Positions 31,114-39,382 of a DNA stretch of 43,019 nucleotides are shown piece after piece. The stretch covers positions 1 through 43,019 of the forward strand of contig JAILFN010000045.1 in the NCBI GenBank assembly GCA_024697545.1, in the 5' to 3' direction. The translations under genes and the position numbers were made by a program. Origin of the DNA: Ruminococcus sp. (GTDB lineage Bacteria; Bacillota; Clostridia; Oscillospirales; Ruminococcaceae). The notes under the pieces are model-generated. The model was not told the DNA's origin, did not search any database, and was given only the letters and a program-made list of their open reading frames with translations. Position 1 is the first letter of the stretch; each line of letters starts with the position of its first letter.

Positions 31114-31143
31114 ATTATACCACTATTATATAAGCTTTGTCAA
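31114..31143 (-). promoter_or_regulatory. Promoter of the metal ABC operon
   Basis: On the minus strand, TTGACA (31138-31143) and TATAAT (31114-31119) lie 18 bp apart; both are perfect. Confidence 0.85.
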
Positions 31144-31146
31144 GCC

Positions 31147-31167
31147 CCTGCGTGATATTTACGCAGG
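31147..31167. repeat. 7-bp inverted repeat between divergent promoters
   Basis: CCTGCGT and ACGCAGG flank GATATTT. It sits between the -35 boxes of the metal ABC operon and of the tandem array, so it could be an operator or hold the two promoters apart. Confidence 0.4.
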
Positions 31168-31195
31168 CGGTATTTCCTTAACAAAACATTTACAC

Positions 31196-31224
31196 TTGAC
31201 ATAACCGTGTCGGTTTGTTATAAT
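31196..31224 (+). promoter_or_regulatory. Consensus promoter opening into the tandem repeat array
   Basis: TTGACA (31196-31201), 17 bp, TATAAT (31219-31224), with TGT before the -10. The predicted first base, about 31231, is three bases before the first repeat unit. Confidence 0.9.
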
Positions 31225-31233
31225 TAAATCATG

Positions 31234-31616
31234 CCCGTGCTTGACGCACGGACGCGGAGCTTAACGCTCCTTTGCGGACTTCGTCCGCCTGATCTATTGT
31301 ATCACTTCGCCTCGGGCTCCCTGCAAGCAAAGCCGCTCGGCATCGTGATAGAATTACACCCGAAAGACCCGTGCCGACGCACGGACGCGGAGCTTAACGC
31401 TCCTTTGCGGACTTCGTCCACTTGATCTATTGTATCACTTCGTCTCGGGCTCCCTGCAAGCAAAGCCGTTCGGCATCGTGATAGAATTACACCAGAAAGA
31501 CCCGTGCTTGACGCACGGACGCGGAGCTTAACGCTCCTTTGCGGACTTCGTCCGCCTGATCTATTGTATCACTTCGCCTCGGGCTCCCTGCAAGCAAAGC
31601 CGTTCGGCATTGTTAC
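31234..31616 (+). repeat. Three tandem ~134-bp hairpin-rich units (third incomplete)
   Basis: Units start at 31234, 31368 and 31501, each with CCCGTGC. Units 1 and 2 are 134 and 133 bp; unit 3 loses its last ~20 bases. They differ at only a few positions. Each holds CCGTGC/GCACGG, GGAGC-ttaac-GCTCC and GCGGAC-ttc-GTCCGC hairpins. A TATCAC...GTGATA stem then closes over a GC-rich part with GCCG/CGGC. Short frames in them (64-72 codons) repeat with the DNA and lack ribosome sites, so I read the array as untranslated RNA or DNA structure. Confidence 0.85.
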
Positions 31617-31672
31617 AGGATATACCCGATGGTTTTTTAATATTTCGCATTTGACCAAGGATAGATATACAT

Positions 31673-33211
31673 ATGAAAAGTATCAGAGAACTGCGCGCGG
31701 CGGCGTTCAAGAGCCTGCGTAAGCATTACTTTCTCAATGTCGTCATAGTATTCGTAGTTAGCGTGCTGATAAGCGGCGGCTACCGATATGCAAGCGAATG
31801 GGATAAGAATGTCGATATGGCAGGATCGCTGCGCCTGAACGAACCGCGCAAGACAAATTTTGAGATCATTGAAGATCTGGTAAACGGGATAAAGGTGCTT
31901 GACATAGACATGAGACCCGAAACGACTGCCGAGAAATACACAAAGGGTTATTTCTCCGTGTTCGTCAATGAGACTACCTCTTCGGGCTCGCTCGGCTTCG
32001 GCATAATAAACGGCATCAATCAGATAGCCTTCCACGGGCGGGTGGACAGGTCGATCGGCATTTTCATAATGACGGGGATATCGGCGCTGTTCTGGGTCTT
32101 CTTCAAGAACCTTATTCTCATCGGGCAGTGCCGTTATTTTATTGAACGGCGTATATACCCCGAGACCCGTGCCGACCGATTGTTCTTCATATTCAAAACG
32201 GGGCACGTCAGGCACACCGCGTGGATAATGCTGGTAAGGTCTGTGCGGCAGACGCTCTGGAACGCCACGATCATCGGCGGCATTTACAAGAGGTATGAGT
32301 ATCTTCTGATACCTTACCTGCTTGCCGAGAACCCGAACCTTACCTGCAAGGAAGCGTTCGCGCTTTCAAAGGAGCTGATGAACGGCTGCAAGCGGCGTGC
32401 TTTCAGGCTCGACCTGTCGCTGCTGCCTTATGTACTGCTCGACGGCTTTACGCTGCATATGTCCTCGCTTTTCTTCCTCGATCCCTTCCGTGAGATCATA
32501 TATGCCGAGATGTACATGGAGCAGCGTGCTGCAAAGCGCACCACCATGAATCTTGAGTTCAAGCTTTACGACACCCTGCTCGCCATAAACCCCGAAGGCC
32601 TTGATTGTTATCCAGATTACGTCTGTCCGACACGCTACCACGAGAAGCACAAGTGGCTGACCACCGACTGGGACCGCGGCTACGGCGGCGATACTGTGGT
32701 GCTTTTCTTCTTCTTCTTCTCGCTGATAGGCTGGGTGTGGGAGGTATTCTTCTATCTTGTAAACGACGGCGAGTTCATAAACCGCGGCACCATGCTGGGA
32801 CCCTGGCTGCCGATATACGGCATCGGCGGCTGGATAATCATATACCTTATGCGTCCGCTCAGAAAGACACCGCAGCTTATGTTCATAGGCGCTACCGTTG
32901 CCTGCGGAAGTGTTGAATACTTCGCTTCGTGGATACTCGAAAAGCTGCTTAAAATGCGCTGGTGGGACTACACGGGCTACTTCATGAACCTGAACGGAAG
33001 GATATGTCTTGAAGGCGTGCTGGTATTCGGATTTGCGGGCGTTACCATGACCTATTTCATCGCACCCGTTGCCGATAATCTTCTTGCTAAGATACCCAAG
33101 ACGGTAAGAAAGATCATCTGCATAACGCTTGCAGTACTCTTTTTCGCAGACCTCGCCTATTCCGCATTGAATCCCAACATGGGCGACGGCATAACCGGCG
33201 GTTTCTATTGA
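31673..33211 (+). CDS. DUF975-like plus CmpB (ABC_trans_CmpB) fusion membrane protein
   Basis: The 512 residues form two parts. The first (about 1-320) is a DUF975-like membrane protein starting IRELRAAAFKSLRKHYFLNV, with YLLAENPNLTCKEAFALSKELM, a conserved DUF975 pattern. The second (about 340-512) matches the putative ABC-transporter type IV/CmpB family: SLIGWVWEVFFY, FINRGTMLGPWLPIYGIGG and WWDYTGYFMNLNGRICLEG. Both families are membrane proteins of unknown function and are usually separate. AAGGA lies about 11 nt before the ATG. Its only visible promoter is at 31196, which would give a ~440-nt leader made of the tandem array. Confidence 0.85.
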   Translation: MKSIRELRAAAFKSLRKHYFLNVVIVFVVSVLISGGYRYASEWDKNVDMAGSLRLNEPRKTNFEIIEDLVNGIKVLDIDMRPETTAEKYTKGYFSVFVNETTSSGSLGFGIINGINQIAFHGRVDRSIGIFIMTGISALFWVFFKNLILIGQCRYFIERRIYPETRADRLFFIFKTGHVRHTAWIMLVRSVRQTLWNATIIGGIYKRYEYLLIPYLLAENPNLTCKEAFALSKELMNGCKRRAFRLDLSLLPYVLLDGFTLHMSSLFFLDPFREIIYAEMYMEQRAAKRTTMNLEFKLYDTLLAINPEGLDCYPDYVCPTRYHEKHKWLTTDWDRGYGGDTVVLFFFFFSLIGWVWEVFFYLVNDGEFINRGTMLGPWLPIYGIGGWIIIYLMRPLRKTPQLMFIGATVACGSVEYFASWILEKLLKMRWWDYTGYFMNLNGRICLEGVLVFGFAGVTMTYFIAPVADNLLAKIPKTVRKIICITLAVLFFADLAYSALNPNMGDGITGGFY

Positions 33212-33266
33212 GGCAGCAATGAAGCTCAAAAACATATCCAATCCATACATAAAGGAGAAATATACA

Positions 33267-34694
33267 ATGACAAACAATGCCATCATCCTTGCCGGAGGGC
33301 AGGGCAAGAGAATGAAGACCGACAAGCCCAAGGTGCTTTGCAGCGTTCTGGGCGAGCCAATGCTTGAATGGGTGATAAAAGCCTGCGAGAGCGCGGGGCT
33401 TGAAAAGCTCTGCATCATAAAGGGCTACAACGCCGCAATGATAGACGAGTACCTCGCGGGGCGCGGGTCTAAGACTGAGATCAGCACAGCACTTCAGGCG
33501 GAGCAGCTCGGCACTGGTCATGCCGTCATGCAGGCTGAGGATTTCCTTAAAGCCAATACTGACGGCAATATACTGATACTCAACGGCGACGCTCCTTTCA
33601 TTGATGCCGAGACGATAAACGGTGCGCTTGAAGCTCACATAAACGGCGGATGTTCCGTGACGGTCGTTACCGCGAACATCGCCGACCCCACAGGCTACGG
33701 ACGCATCGTCCGCGGCAGCAGCGGCATAAGCGCCATCGTTGAGCACAAGGACTGCACTGCCGAGCAGCTTGCCATCACTGAGGTGAACTCGGGCTGCTAC
33801 TGGTTCAGGACGGCAGACCTCATAGAAGTCCTCGGCGAGCTGACAAACGACAACGCGCAGGGTGAGTATTACCTCACCGACTGCATAGAGCTGCTGATGG
33901 CAAAGGGCAGAAAGGCAGAGGCGTTCACTTCGCACAATCCGAGCGTTGTGCTGGGCGCAAACGACCGCCGTGCTCTGCTTGCGCTCAACGATATGGCAAG
34001 GGCTGAGATCATCGGCAGACACCTTGACAACGGCGTTGAATTCACCTGCACCGACGGAGTATCGGTAGGCACGGACGTTACCATCGGTCAGGGCACCGTT
34101 ATCCATGCGGGAGTTATCCTGCGCGGCAGCACCGTGATCGGCGAGAACTGCGAGATAGGTCCCAACTGCATCATAGAGGATACCGAAGTCGGCAGCGGAG
34201 TTTCCCTCAACAACGTTCAGGCTTACGAATCGGTGGTCGAGGACAACGTTAAGATCGGACCCTTCGTTCAGCTGCGTCCCAACAGCCATATCAAGCGCGG
34301 CGTGAAGATCGGCGATTTTGTTGAGATCAAGAACTCCACCATCGGCGAGTACACGGCGGTAGCACACCTGACCTATGTAGGCGACAGCGATGTGGGAGCG
34401 AATGTAAACTTCGGCTGCGGAGTTGTGACCGTAAACTATAACGGCGAAACAAAAGCCCGCACGGCGATCGGCGACAACGCATTCATCGGCTGCAACACGA
34501 ATCTTGTGGCTCCCGTGCGTATCGGAAACGGCGCATACACGGCGGCAGGCTCGACTATCACCAAGGACGTCCCCGATAACGCCCTCGCCATAGAGCGCGG
34601 CAAGACCGAGATAAAGGAAAACTACGGGCTCCGCAAGCTCAAACGCCACAAGGCAAAGTACGAGGCTGCCAAAAAGGCTGAGGAAAGCAAATAA
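33267..34694 (+). CDS. glmU: Bifunctional N-acetylglucosamine-1-phosphate uridyltransferase / glucosamine-1-phosphate acetyltransferase
   Basis: GlmU makes UDP-GlcNAc, the entry sugar for peptidoglycan and teichoic acids. The 475 residues have an N-terminal uridyltransferase with LAGGQGKRMKTDKPKVL (7-23) and the NGDAPF metal site. The C-terminal left-handed beta-helix has hexapeptide repeats (IGENCEIGPNCIIEDTEVG) and the acetyltransferase segments NSTIGEYTAVAHLTYVGDS and GCGVVTVNYNG. ATG 33267 has AAAGGAG 9 nt upstream; the longer frame from 33219 has none. It follows the fusion gene by 55 bases and is probably co-transcribed. Confidence 0.96.
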   Translation: MTNNAIILAGGQGKRMKTDKPKVLCSVLGEPMLEWVIKACESAGLEKLCIIKGYNAAMIDEYLAGRGSKTEISTALQAEQLGTGHAVMQAEDFLKANTDGNILILNGDAPFIDAETINGALEAHINGGCSVTVVTANIADPTGYGRIVRGSSGISAIVEHKDCTAEQLAITEVNSGCYWFRTADLIEVLGELTNDNAQGEYYLTDCIELLMAKGRKAEAFTSHNPSVVLGANDRRALLALNDMARAEIIGRHLDNGVEFTCTDGVSVGTDVTIGQGTVIHAGVILRGSTVIGENCEIGPNCIIEDTEVGSGVSLNNVQAYESVVEDNVKIGPFVQLRPNSHIKRGVKIGDFVEIKNSTIGEYTAVAHLTYVGDSDVGANVNFGCGVVTVNYNGETKARTAIGDNAFIGCNTNLVAPVRIGNGAYTAAGSTITKDVPDNALAIERGKTEIKENYGLRKLKRHKAKYEAAKKAEESK

Positions 34695-34713
34695 GCGATA
34701 CCCGAACAATGAA

Positions 34714-34746
34714 CGGCGATACTGCAAAGAGTATCGCCGCTTTTTT
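34714..34746 (+). terminator. Terminator of glmU
   Basis: CGGCGATACT and AGTATCGCCG form a perfect 10-bp stem with a 6-nt loop, then C and six T. The GGCGATAC word also forms the stem at 9074. Confidence 0.9.
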
Positions 34747-34766
34747 GTTCACTTCACACCTGCCGC

Positions 34767-34799
34767 AAAAAAAGAGCTGCCGCACTTTCATGCAGCAGC
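34767..34799 (-). terminator. Terminator of proS
   Basis: On the minus strand GCTGCTGCA pairs with TGCGGCAGC (one mismatch) around a 6-nt loop, followed by TCTTTTTTT. Confidence 0.88.
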
Positions 34800-34809
34800 C
34801 CGATATGTA

Positions 34810-36252
34810 TCAGTACGCCTTGCCCCAGAGCACCATTGCCTTTGCGGGCTTGCCGCAGCATACGCACTTGTCGTCGTGCTGCTTCTGGTCGAAGGGCATA
34901 CATCTTGAGCCTGCGCCTGTCAGCTCCTTTACCTTGTCCTCGCACGCCTCATCGCCGCACCACATCGCCTCGATGAAGCCGTCGCCCTTTTCGTTCAGGG
35001 CAGCGTTCATCTCGTCGATCGACTTGCAGACGTAGGTCTTGTTTATACGGTTTGCAAGAGCCTTCTCGAACATACCCTTGGGGATAACGTTCGTCAGCAG
35101 ATCGTTTATCCTGTCGGTCAGCTCGCCGAAGGGAACGTTCATCTTCTCGCCGTTGAAACGCAGTGCCACAACGCACTCGCCATTCTCGATGTCCTTGGGA
35201 CCTACCTCGATGCGGACGGGAACGCCGCGCATCTCGTGCTCGGCAAACTTCCATCCGGGCGACTGGTCGCGGTCGTCTACATTAACTCTGATGCCCGCAG
35301 CCCTGAGTGCGTCCGCAAGCTCGTTAGCCTTTTCAAGAACGCCCTCCTTGAACTGCTGTATCGGCAGGATAACAGCCTGAACGGGAGCTACCGCAGGGGG
35401 GAGCACAAGTCCGCTGTCGTCGCCGTGTGTCATGATGACCGCGCCGATAAGACGGGTGGTAACGCCCCAGCTTGTCTGGTGGGGGTATGCGAGCTTGTTG
35501 TCTCTGCCTGTGAACTGAATGCCGAACGCCCTTGCAAAGCCGTCGCCGAAGTAGTGCGAGGTACCCGCCTGGAGCGCCTTGCCGTCGTGCATCATGGCTT
35601 CGATGGCGTAGGTAGCCTCAGCGCCTGCGAACTTGTCACTATCGGTCTTTCTGCCCTTTACGACAGGCATTGCAAGCGCCTGCTCGCAGAAGTCTGCATA
35701 AACGTTGAGCATCTGCTCGGTCTCGTGGATAGCCTCCTCGGCAGTCTCGTGGATGGTGTGACCCTCCTGCCAGAGGAACTCACGGGAGCGGAGGAAAGGA
35801 CGGGTGGTCTTTTCCCATCTTACTACCGATACCCACTGATTGTAAAGCTTGGGCAGGTCGCGGTATGAGTGTACGATGTTTGCGTAATGCTCGCAGAAAA
35901 GTGTCTCGGAAGTGGGGCGGACGCAAAGGCGCTCTTCAAGCTTTTCGCTGCCGCCGTAGGTCACCCATGCCACCTCGGGAGCAAAGCCCTCAACGTGATC
36001 CTTCTCCTTGTTGAGCAGGCTCTCGGGGATAAACATAGGCATACATACGTTTTCGTGACCCAGTGCCTTAAAGCGGCTGTCGAGGTCCTTCTGAATGTTC
36101 TCCCATATAGCATAGCCGTAAGGTCTTATTACCATGCAGCCCTTTACGCTGGTATACTCAACAAGCTCTGCCTTTTTGCAGATATCGGTATACCACTTTG
36201 CAAAATCCTCGTCCATTGAGGTTATAGCCTCAACCATTTTTTTCTTTGCCAT
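34810..36252 (-). CDS. proS: Prolyl-tRNA synthetase, archaeal/eukaryotic-like type
   Basis: This class II synthetase charges tRNA-Pro. Its 480 residues are of the short form without the bacterial editing insertion. They have [21 protein letters not shown] (motif 2 region), [20 protein letters not shown] and [10 protein letters not shown] (motif 3 area). An anticodon-binding domain follows (about 285-380), then a C-terminal Zn-type domain with several cysteines ([16 protein letters not shown]) that ends in Tyr. This form is found in Archaea, eukaryotes and a subset of bacteria, including many Clostridia. The start is ATG 36252 (GGAG about 12 nt upstream). It overlaps the preceding small membrane gene by 23 bases. 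Confidence 0.95.
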   Translation of the reverse strand: MAKKKMVEAITSMDEDFAKWYTDICKKAELVEYTSVKGCMVIRPYGYAIWENIQKDLDSRFKALGHENVCMPMFIPESLLNKEKDHVEGFAPEVAWVTYGGSEKLEERLCVRPTSETLFCEHYANIVHSYRDLPKLYNQWVSVVRWEKTTRPFLRSREFLWQEGHTIHETAEEAIHETEQMLNVYADFCEQALAMPVVKGRKTDSDKFAGAEATYAIEAMMHDGKALQAGTSHYFGDGFARAFGIQFTGRDNKLAYPHQTSWGVTTRLIGAVIMTHGDDSGLVLPPAVAPVQAVILPIQQFKEGVLEKANELADALRAAGIRVNVDDRDQSPGWKFAEHEMRGVPVRIEVGPKDIENGECVVALRFNGEKMNVPFGELTDRINDLLTNVIPKGMFEKALANRINKTYVCKSIDEMNAALNEKGDGFIEAMWCGDEACEDKVKELTGAGSRCMPFDQKQHDDKCVCCGKPAKAMVLWGKAY

Positions 36253-36514
36253 TTTTAAAATCAACTCCGTAAATATCTTTATTGTAAATTTTGTAATTCA
36301 AGTCGTAATCGGGGTCGGACGAAGCGTCGAAGGGTCCCCTGACCGAAGGGACGTTCTGATCTGCTTCGTCCTTTGTAGGTCGCGGGGGGCGGTGCTTGTC
36401 TATCTGTTTTGCAAGATATGGTGTGACGATGCAGCAAAGCATTATCACCGCCATAAGCCCGAGCGACATACCCATCACCTTCAGCAGAAGATGCACCAGC
36501 TCGGTGTTTTGCAT
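36230..36514 (-). CDS. Small OAD-gamma-like single-pass membrane protein
   Basis: The 94 residues have one helix near the N terminus (about 9-33; [21 protein letters not shown]), then [10 protein letters not shown] and a polar tail. The shape and the MGMSLGLMA.. helix recall the gamma subunit (OadG) of sodium-pumping decarboxylases, but no alpha or beta subunit is here. AGGAGGTGATGTG precedes the ATG at ideal distance. It overlaps proS, so the two are translated together. A function in decarboxylation is not supported by context. Confidence 0.65.
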   Translation of the reverse strand: MQNTELVHLLLKVMGMSLGLMAVIMLCCIVTPYLAKQIDKHRPPRPTKDEADQNVPSVRGPFDASSDPDYDLNYKIYNKDIYGVDFKNGKEKNG

Positions 36515-36566
36515 CACATCACCTCCGTGTTATCGTGCATATCCCGTTTTAAACTGCACACTTACT

Positions 36567-36595
36567 ATTCTACCACACTTTACGTTCCTTTTCAA
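36567..36595 (-). promoter_or_regulatory. Promoter of the OAD-gamma-like/proS operon
   Basis: On the minus strand, TTGAAA (36590-36595), 17 bp, TAGAAT (36567-36572). Confidence 0.75.
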
Positions 36596-36673
36596 TACCT
36601 CGCGCCCAGTTTTTTCATTTTATTCAAATTCATATGAGCGGTCAGGGGCTGTTCAATGGCAGGATAATATAAT

Positions 36674-36701
36674 AAAAAAGCCCCCGATAAAGGGGGGCTT
36701 T
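36674..36701 (-). terminator. Terminator of rplJ-rplL
   Basis: On the minus strand AAAGCCCCC pairs with GGGGGCTTT, with a loop of about 7 nt, then a T-tract. Confidence 0.88.
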
Positions 36702-36725
36702 CATAAAGCAATGTAAAGCTGTAAA

Positions 36726-37100
36726 TTACTTGAGCTCTACGGTAGCGCCAGCCTCTTCGAGCTGAGCCTTGAGATCCTCAGCCTCAGCCTTGGAAACGCC
36801 TTCCTTGATAGCCTTGGGAGCTTCCTCAACGAGAGCCTTAGCCTCCTTGAGGCCGAGACCGGTGATGGACTTAACAGCCTTGATAACGTTCATCTTAGCG
36901 TCGCCGAAGGAAGCGAGGATTACGTCAAACTCAGTCTTCTCCTCAGCAGCGCCGCCTGCAGCAGCACCGGCAGCGGGACCTGCTGCGATAGCAGCGGTAA
37001 CGCCGAACTCCTCCTGGATAGCGTCAACGAGCTCGGAAAGCTCGAGTACGGACATAGTCTTGATCTCTTCGATCATATTTGTGATCTTTTCAGATGCCAT
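36726..37100 (-). CDS. rplL: 50S ribosomal protein L7/L12
   Basis: This 124-residue stalk protein recruits translation factors to the ribosome. The N-terminal dimerisation helices ([19 protein letters not shown]) are followed by an Ala/Gly-rich hinge (about 39-54), and the C-terminal domain has KTEFDVIL and [20 protein letters not shown]. It follows rplJ by 74 bases that include a GCAGCC-tgac-GGCTGC hairpin (37138-37153 on the minus strand), possibly setting the higher L12 dose. GGAG lies about 8 nt upstream. Confidence 0.98.
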   Translation of the reverse strand: MASEKITNMIEEIKTMSVLELSELVDAIQEEFGVTAAIAAGPAAGAAAGGAAEEKTEFDVILASFGDAKMNVIKAVKSITGLGLKEAKALVEEAPKAIKEGVSKAEAEDLKAQLEEAGATVELK

Positions 37101-37174
37101 GATGATTAACTCCTTTTCAAATATAGTATGATTGTCATGCAGCCGTCAGGCTGCGGTCTGCGAAGCAGGCGCTA

Positions 37175-37684
37175 TCAGGCAGCCTCTTCGTTTTTCTTGT
37201 CTGCAACTGCCTTGAGGGTAGCTGCCAGCTTGGTGAGGGGACCCTGAAGGGAGCCGACCAGCTGTGCAAGAAGGGTCTCCTTGCCGGGGATCTTGGACAG
37301 AGCAACAACGCCTGCCTGATCGTAAACGGTGGTACCGATGAAGCCTGCCTTGAGGCTGAACTTGTTCTCGAACTCGTCAGCGTACTTGCCGAGCAGTCTT
37401 GCGGGAGCAGTCTCGTCATCATTGGAGAGGGCGAGAGCGGTAGCGCCGTTCAGAACGTCGTCAAGACCTTCGATACCTGCCTCCTTGAATGCAAGACGGA
37501 GCATTGTGTTCTTCTCAACGAAGTAATGCACGTTGTTCTCACGCATATCGCGGCGGAGCTTGGTGTCTTCCTCAACGGTAACGCCCTGATAGTCAACGAG
37601 AGCACCGGACTTAGCTGCCTTGATAAGCTCAGCCAGCTCGCTTACTCTCTGCTTCTTGGTCTGTAAAACCTTTTCACTTGCCAT
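37175..37684 (-). CDS. rplJ: 50S ribosomal protein L10
   Basis: This 169-residue protein anchors L7/L12 dimers to the ribosome. The N-terminal 23S-binding domain begins EKVLQTKKQRVSELAELIK and has VDYQGVTVEEDTKLRRDMREN, and the C-terminal helix that binds L12 follows SLQGPLTKLAATLK. ATG 37684 has AAAGAGGTG upstream; the longer frame beginning in the leader is not used. rplK and rplA are not adjacent: the gene upstream is a hydrolase on the same strand, so rplJL is a separate two-gene operon. Confidence 0.97.
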   Translation of the reverse strand: MASEKVLQTKKQRVSELAELIKAAKSGALVDYQGVTVEEDTKLRRDMRENNVHYFVEKNTMLRLAFKEAGIEGLDDVLNGATALALSNDDETAPARLLGKYADEFENKFSLKAGFIGTTVYDQAGVVALSKIPGKETLLAQLVGSLQGPLTKLAATLKAVADKKNEEAA

Positions 37685-37724
37685 TTTGTTTTCACCTCTT
37701 TGGATACAAGATAGCAAACGCAAT

Positions 37725-37843
37725 AAAAAACTCGTTCCGGCAAAAGACGAAACGAGGTATGATCCAGCAATAATACTATAATGCTGCAATCCTCGGCAGG
37801 TCTTACCTTTGTGCCTGCTGTCTTTAGATCACGAATGCCTTAA
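37725..37843 (-). ncRNA. L10 leader with attenuator hairpin
   Basis: The minus-strand leader holds AGACAGCAGGC and AAGACCTGCCGAGG, the conserved L10-binding stem-bulge of Firmicutes rplJ leaders (about 37791-37826). It then has CTCGTT...AACGAG (37731-37756) followed by six T, an attenuator. L10-L12 binding to the leader is known to repress this operon in relatives. Confidence 0.85.
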
Positions 37844-37844
37844 T

Positions 37845-37873
37845 ATTATAACAAATATCCTGTCGTATGTCAA
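37845..37873 (-). promoter_or_regulatory. Consensus promoter of rplJ-rplL
   Basis: On the minus strand, TTGACA (37868-37873), 17 bp, TATAAT (37845-37850). Confidence 0.92.
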
Positions 37874-37893
37874 CGGGTTTCACGACAGGATAT
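37855..37893 (-). terminator. 12-bp hairpin that holds the rplJ -35 box in its loop
   Basis: ATATCCTGTCGT (37855-37866) and ACGACAGGATAT (37882-37893) are perfect inverted arms. The 15-nt loop contains TTGACA of the rplJ promoter. On the minus strand it follows the hydrolase gene and is trailed by TTTGTTAT, so it probably terminates that gene while overlapping the next promoter. Confidence 0.6.
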
Positions 37894-37926
37894 GTAAATT
37901 TTGTGTTAACTTTCCCGCCCGTCGGC

Positions 37927-39270
37927 TCAGTATCCCTCTTCTTTTAGTTCCCTGACAAGCTGCACATAGTATTCCCTGACATCGAAGCCGTCGATGTTTT
38001 CGCGGAAGAGGTCTATCATATCGCCGTGTGAGATGCCGCGCTTTCGGGTGTCGGGCACCATGCTCCTGCGTTCTCCCCGCAGCGCCGATTCAACGGGCAC
38101 AAGTCCGTCGTTGCCGAGCTTTGTGTAAGGCTTGTTGAGGAAATACCCCAGGTTCAGCGGGAATCCCGCCGCCCGTGAAGTCACCATGCGCGACATGACG
38201 CTGTGGTAGCGCACGTTGGGGGAGTCGGGGACTTCCGCCTCAAAGCGTTCGCACGCCGCCTTTGTGAGCTCGCCCACGCCGAGCAGGAAATGCGGGTCGC
38301 GGTCGCCCAGTCTGCTGAACAGTCGGTTGTACTTTCTGTCGCAGAATTCCTTTAAGCCCTGCGGTGCTTTTTTCAGCACGTTATCCACCCATTCGCAGCC
38401 GAAGTGCGGGGTGTTTATCGTCGTGAGGGTCGCGACGTATTTGTCCATGCCGAGCGCCGATATCGCGTAGCGGCTGTCGAGTCCGCCCTTTGAGTGCGCG
38501 ATGATGTTGACTTTCTCGGCACCCGTTTCGGCGATGATGGATTTTATCTGCTCGGCGATCTCTCCCGCCGACACCGAGACCAGGTTTGCCGACTGCTGCT
38601 TGCCGTAGAACACCGTCGCACCGTTTCGGATAAGCTCCGCGGGTACACGCCCCCAGTAGTTGAAATACTGCCAGTCGCGGAAGAATATGCCGTGTACCAT
38701 AAGTATCGGGTAGCGGGTGCGGCATATCTGACTTTCCACACGAAGGTTATCCAGCTCGTGCTTTGCCTGCTCGAAGCGGTATTCGCTCCGCGCGGTGCGG
38801 TAAAAGCTTTTCAGCACAAGGCTGTTTATGACGGGGATATACCATGTGAAGAACAGCAGCGCCCACTGAGAGGGCTTTATCTGCCGCGAGGACACGGCTA
38901 TCCGCAGTATGCCGTTTACATTCAGCAGGAATATCATAAGGTAAGCGGCGATGATGTCTGCTATGAGCCGCATGGGCGAGAGCGCCCCCGTCACGAGGAA
39001 CGCCGTCATGGGGATAAGCTCCAGCCAGAGCAGGGCGCGTCCGTAGCCGAGTATGCAGGCGCCGTTTGAAAGCCGCCCGAGCTTTTCGGTGCTCCTTGCC
39101 GTTATGTCCTGCTTCTGCGGGAAGGCGGTGAAGACTATGCAGTGTATTGCAAGTGCGATGATGCACAGCACTTTGGCGGCAGTCCCGAATGGTACGATCG
39201 CCCATAGCCCTACGCTGTTGTAAAGCATAAGCAGGAGTATGCAGCGGATAAGTTGTGGTATCTTTTTCAT
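37927..39270 (-). CDS. Membrane-anchored lipase-like alpha/beta hydrolase
   Basis: The 447 residues begin with a membrane part of about five helices (1-150). A cytoplasmic or surface alpha/beta hydrolase domain related to bacterial triacylglycerol lipases follows. PILMVHGIFFRDW gives the oxyanion HG (193-194), AHSKGG has the nucleophile S260, and NTPHFGCEW, then NDGLVPVESA and the late SHGDM provide the likely Asp and His. It probably cleaves a lipid ester, but the substrate is unknown. The joined polytopic N terminus is unusual for such lipases. GGAG lies 8 nt before the ATG. Confidence 0.8.
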   Translation of the reverse strand: MKKIPQLIRCILLLMLYNSVGLWAIVPFGTAAKVLCIIALAIHCIVFTAFPQKQDITARSTEKLGRLSNGACILGYGRALLWLELIPMTAFLVTGALSPMRLIADIIAAYLMIFLLNVNGILRIAVSSRQIKPSQWALLFFTWYIPVINSLVLKSFYRTARSEYRFEQAKHELDNLRVESQICRTRYPILMVHGIFFRDWQYFNYWGRVPAELIRNGATVFYGKQQSANLVSVSAGEIAEQIKSIIAETGAEKVNIIAHSKGGLDSRYAISALGMDKYVATLTTINTPHFGCEWVDNVLKKAPQGLKEFCDRKYNRLFSRLGDRDPHFLLGVGELTKAACERFEAEVPDSPNVRYHSVMSRMVTSRAAGFPLNLGYFLNKPYTKLGNDGLVPVESALRGERRSMVPDTRKRGISHGDMIDLFRENIDGFDVREYYVQLVRELKEEGY

Positions 39271-39382
39271 ATTGGCAGCTCCGTAGTCGCGGTATATTGT
39301 CAGGGAGGAAAAGCCCCTTTATTGCAAGAAAAGGCGGGCAGAAGCGCCGCCTTTTCCGAAGTTACGAAATATTGACCGAACG

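Noticed and set aside
31234-31616. CRISPR array
   Set aside because: Units are ~134 bp and almost identical throughout; there are no short repeats with unique spacers and no cas genes.
31231-31722. Short plus-strand frames MPVLDARTRSL... and MLDARTRSL... in the tandem array
   Set aside because: They recur because the DNA is repeated, lack ribosome sites, and run across hairpins.
33114-34727. 537-codon minus-strand frame opposite glmU
   Set aside because: Antisense shadow of a clear glmU with all family motifs; no ribosome site.
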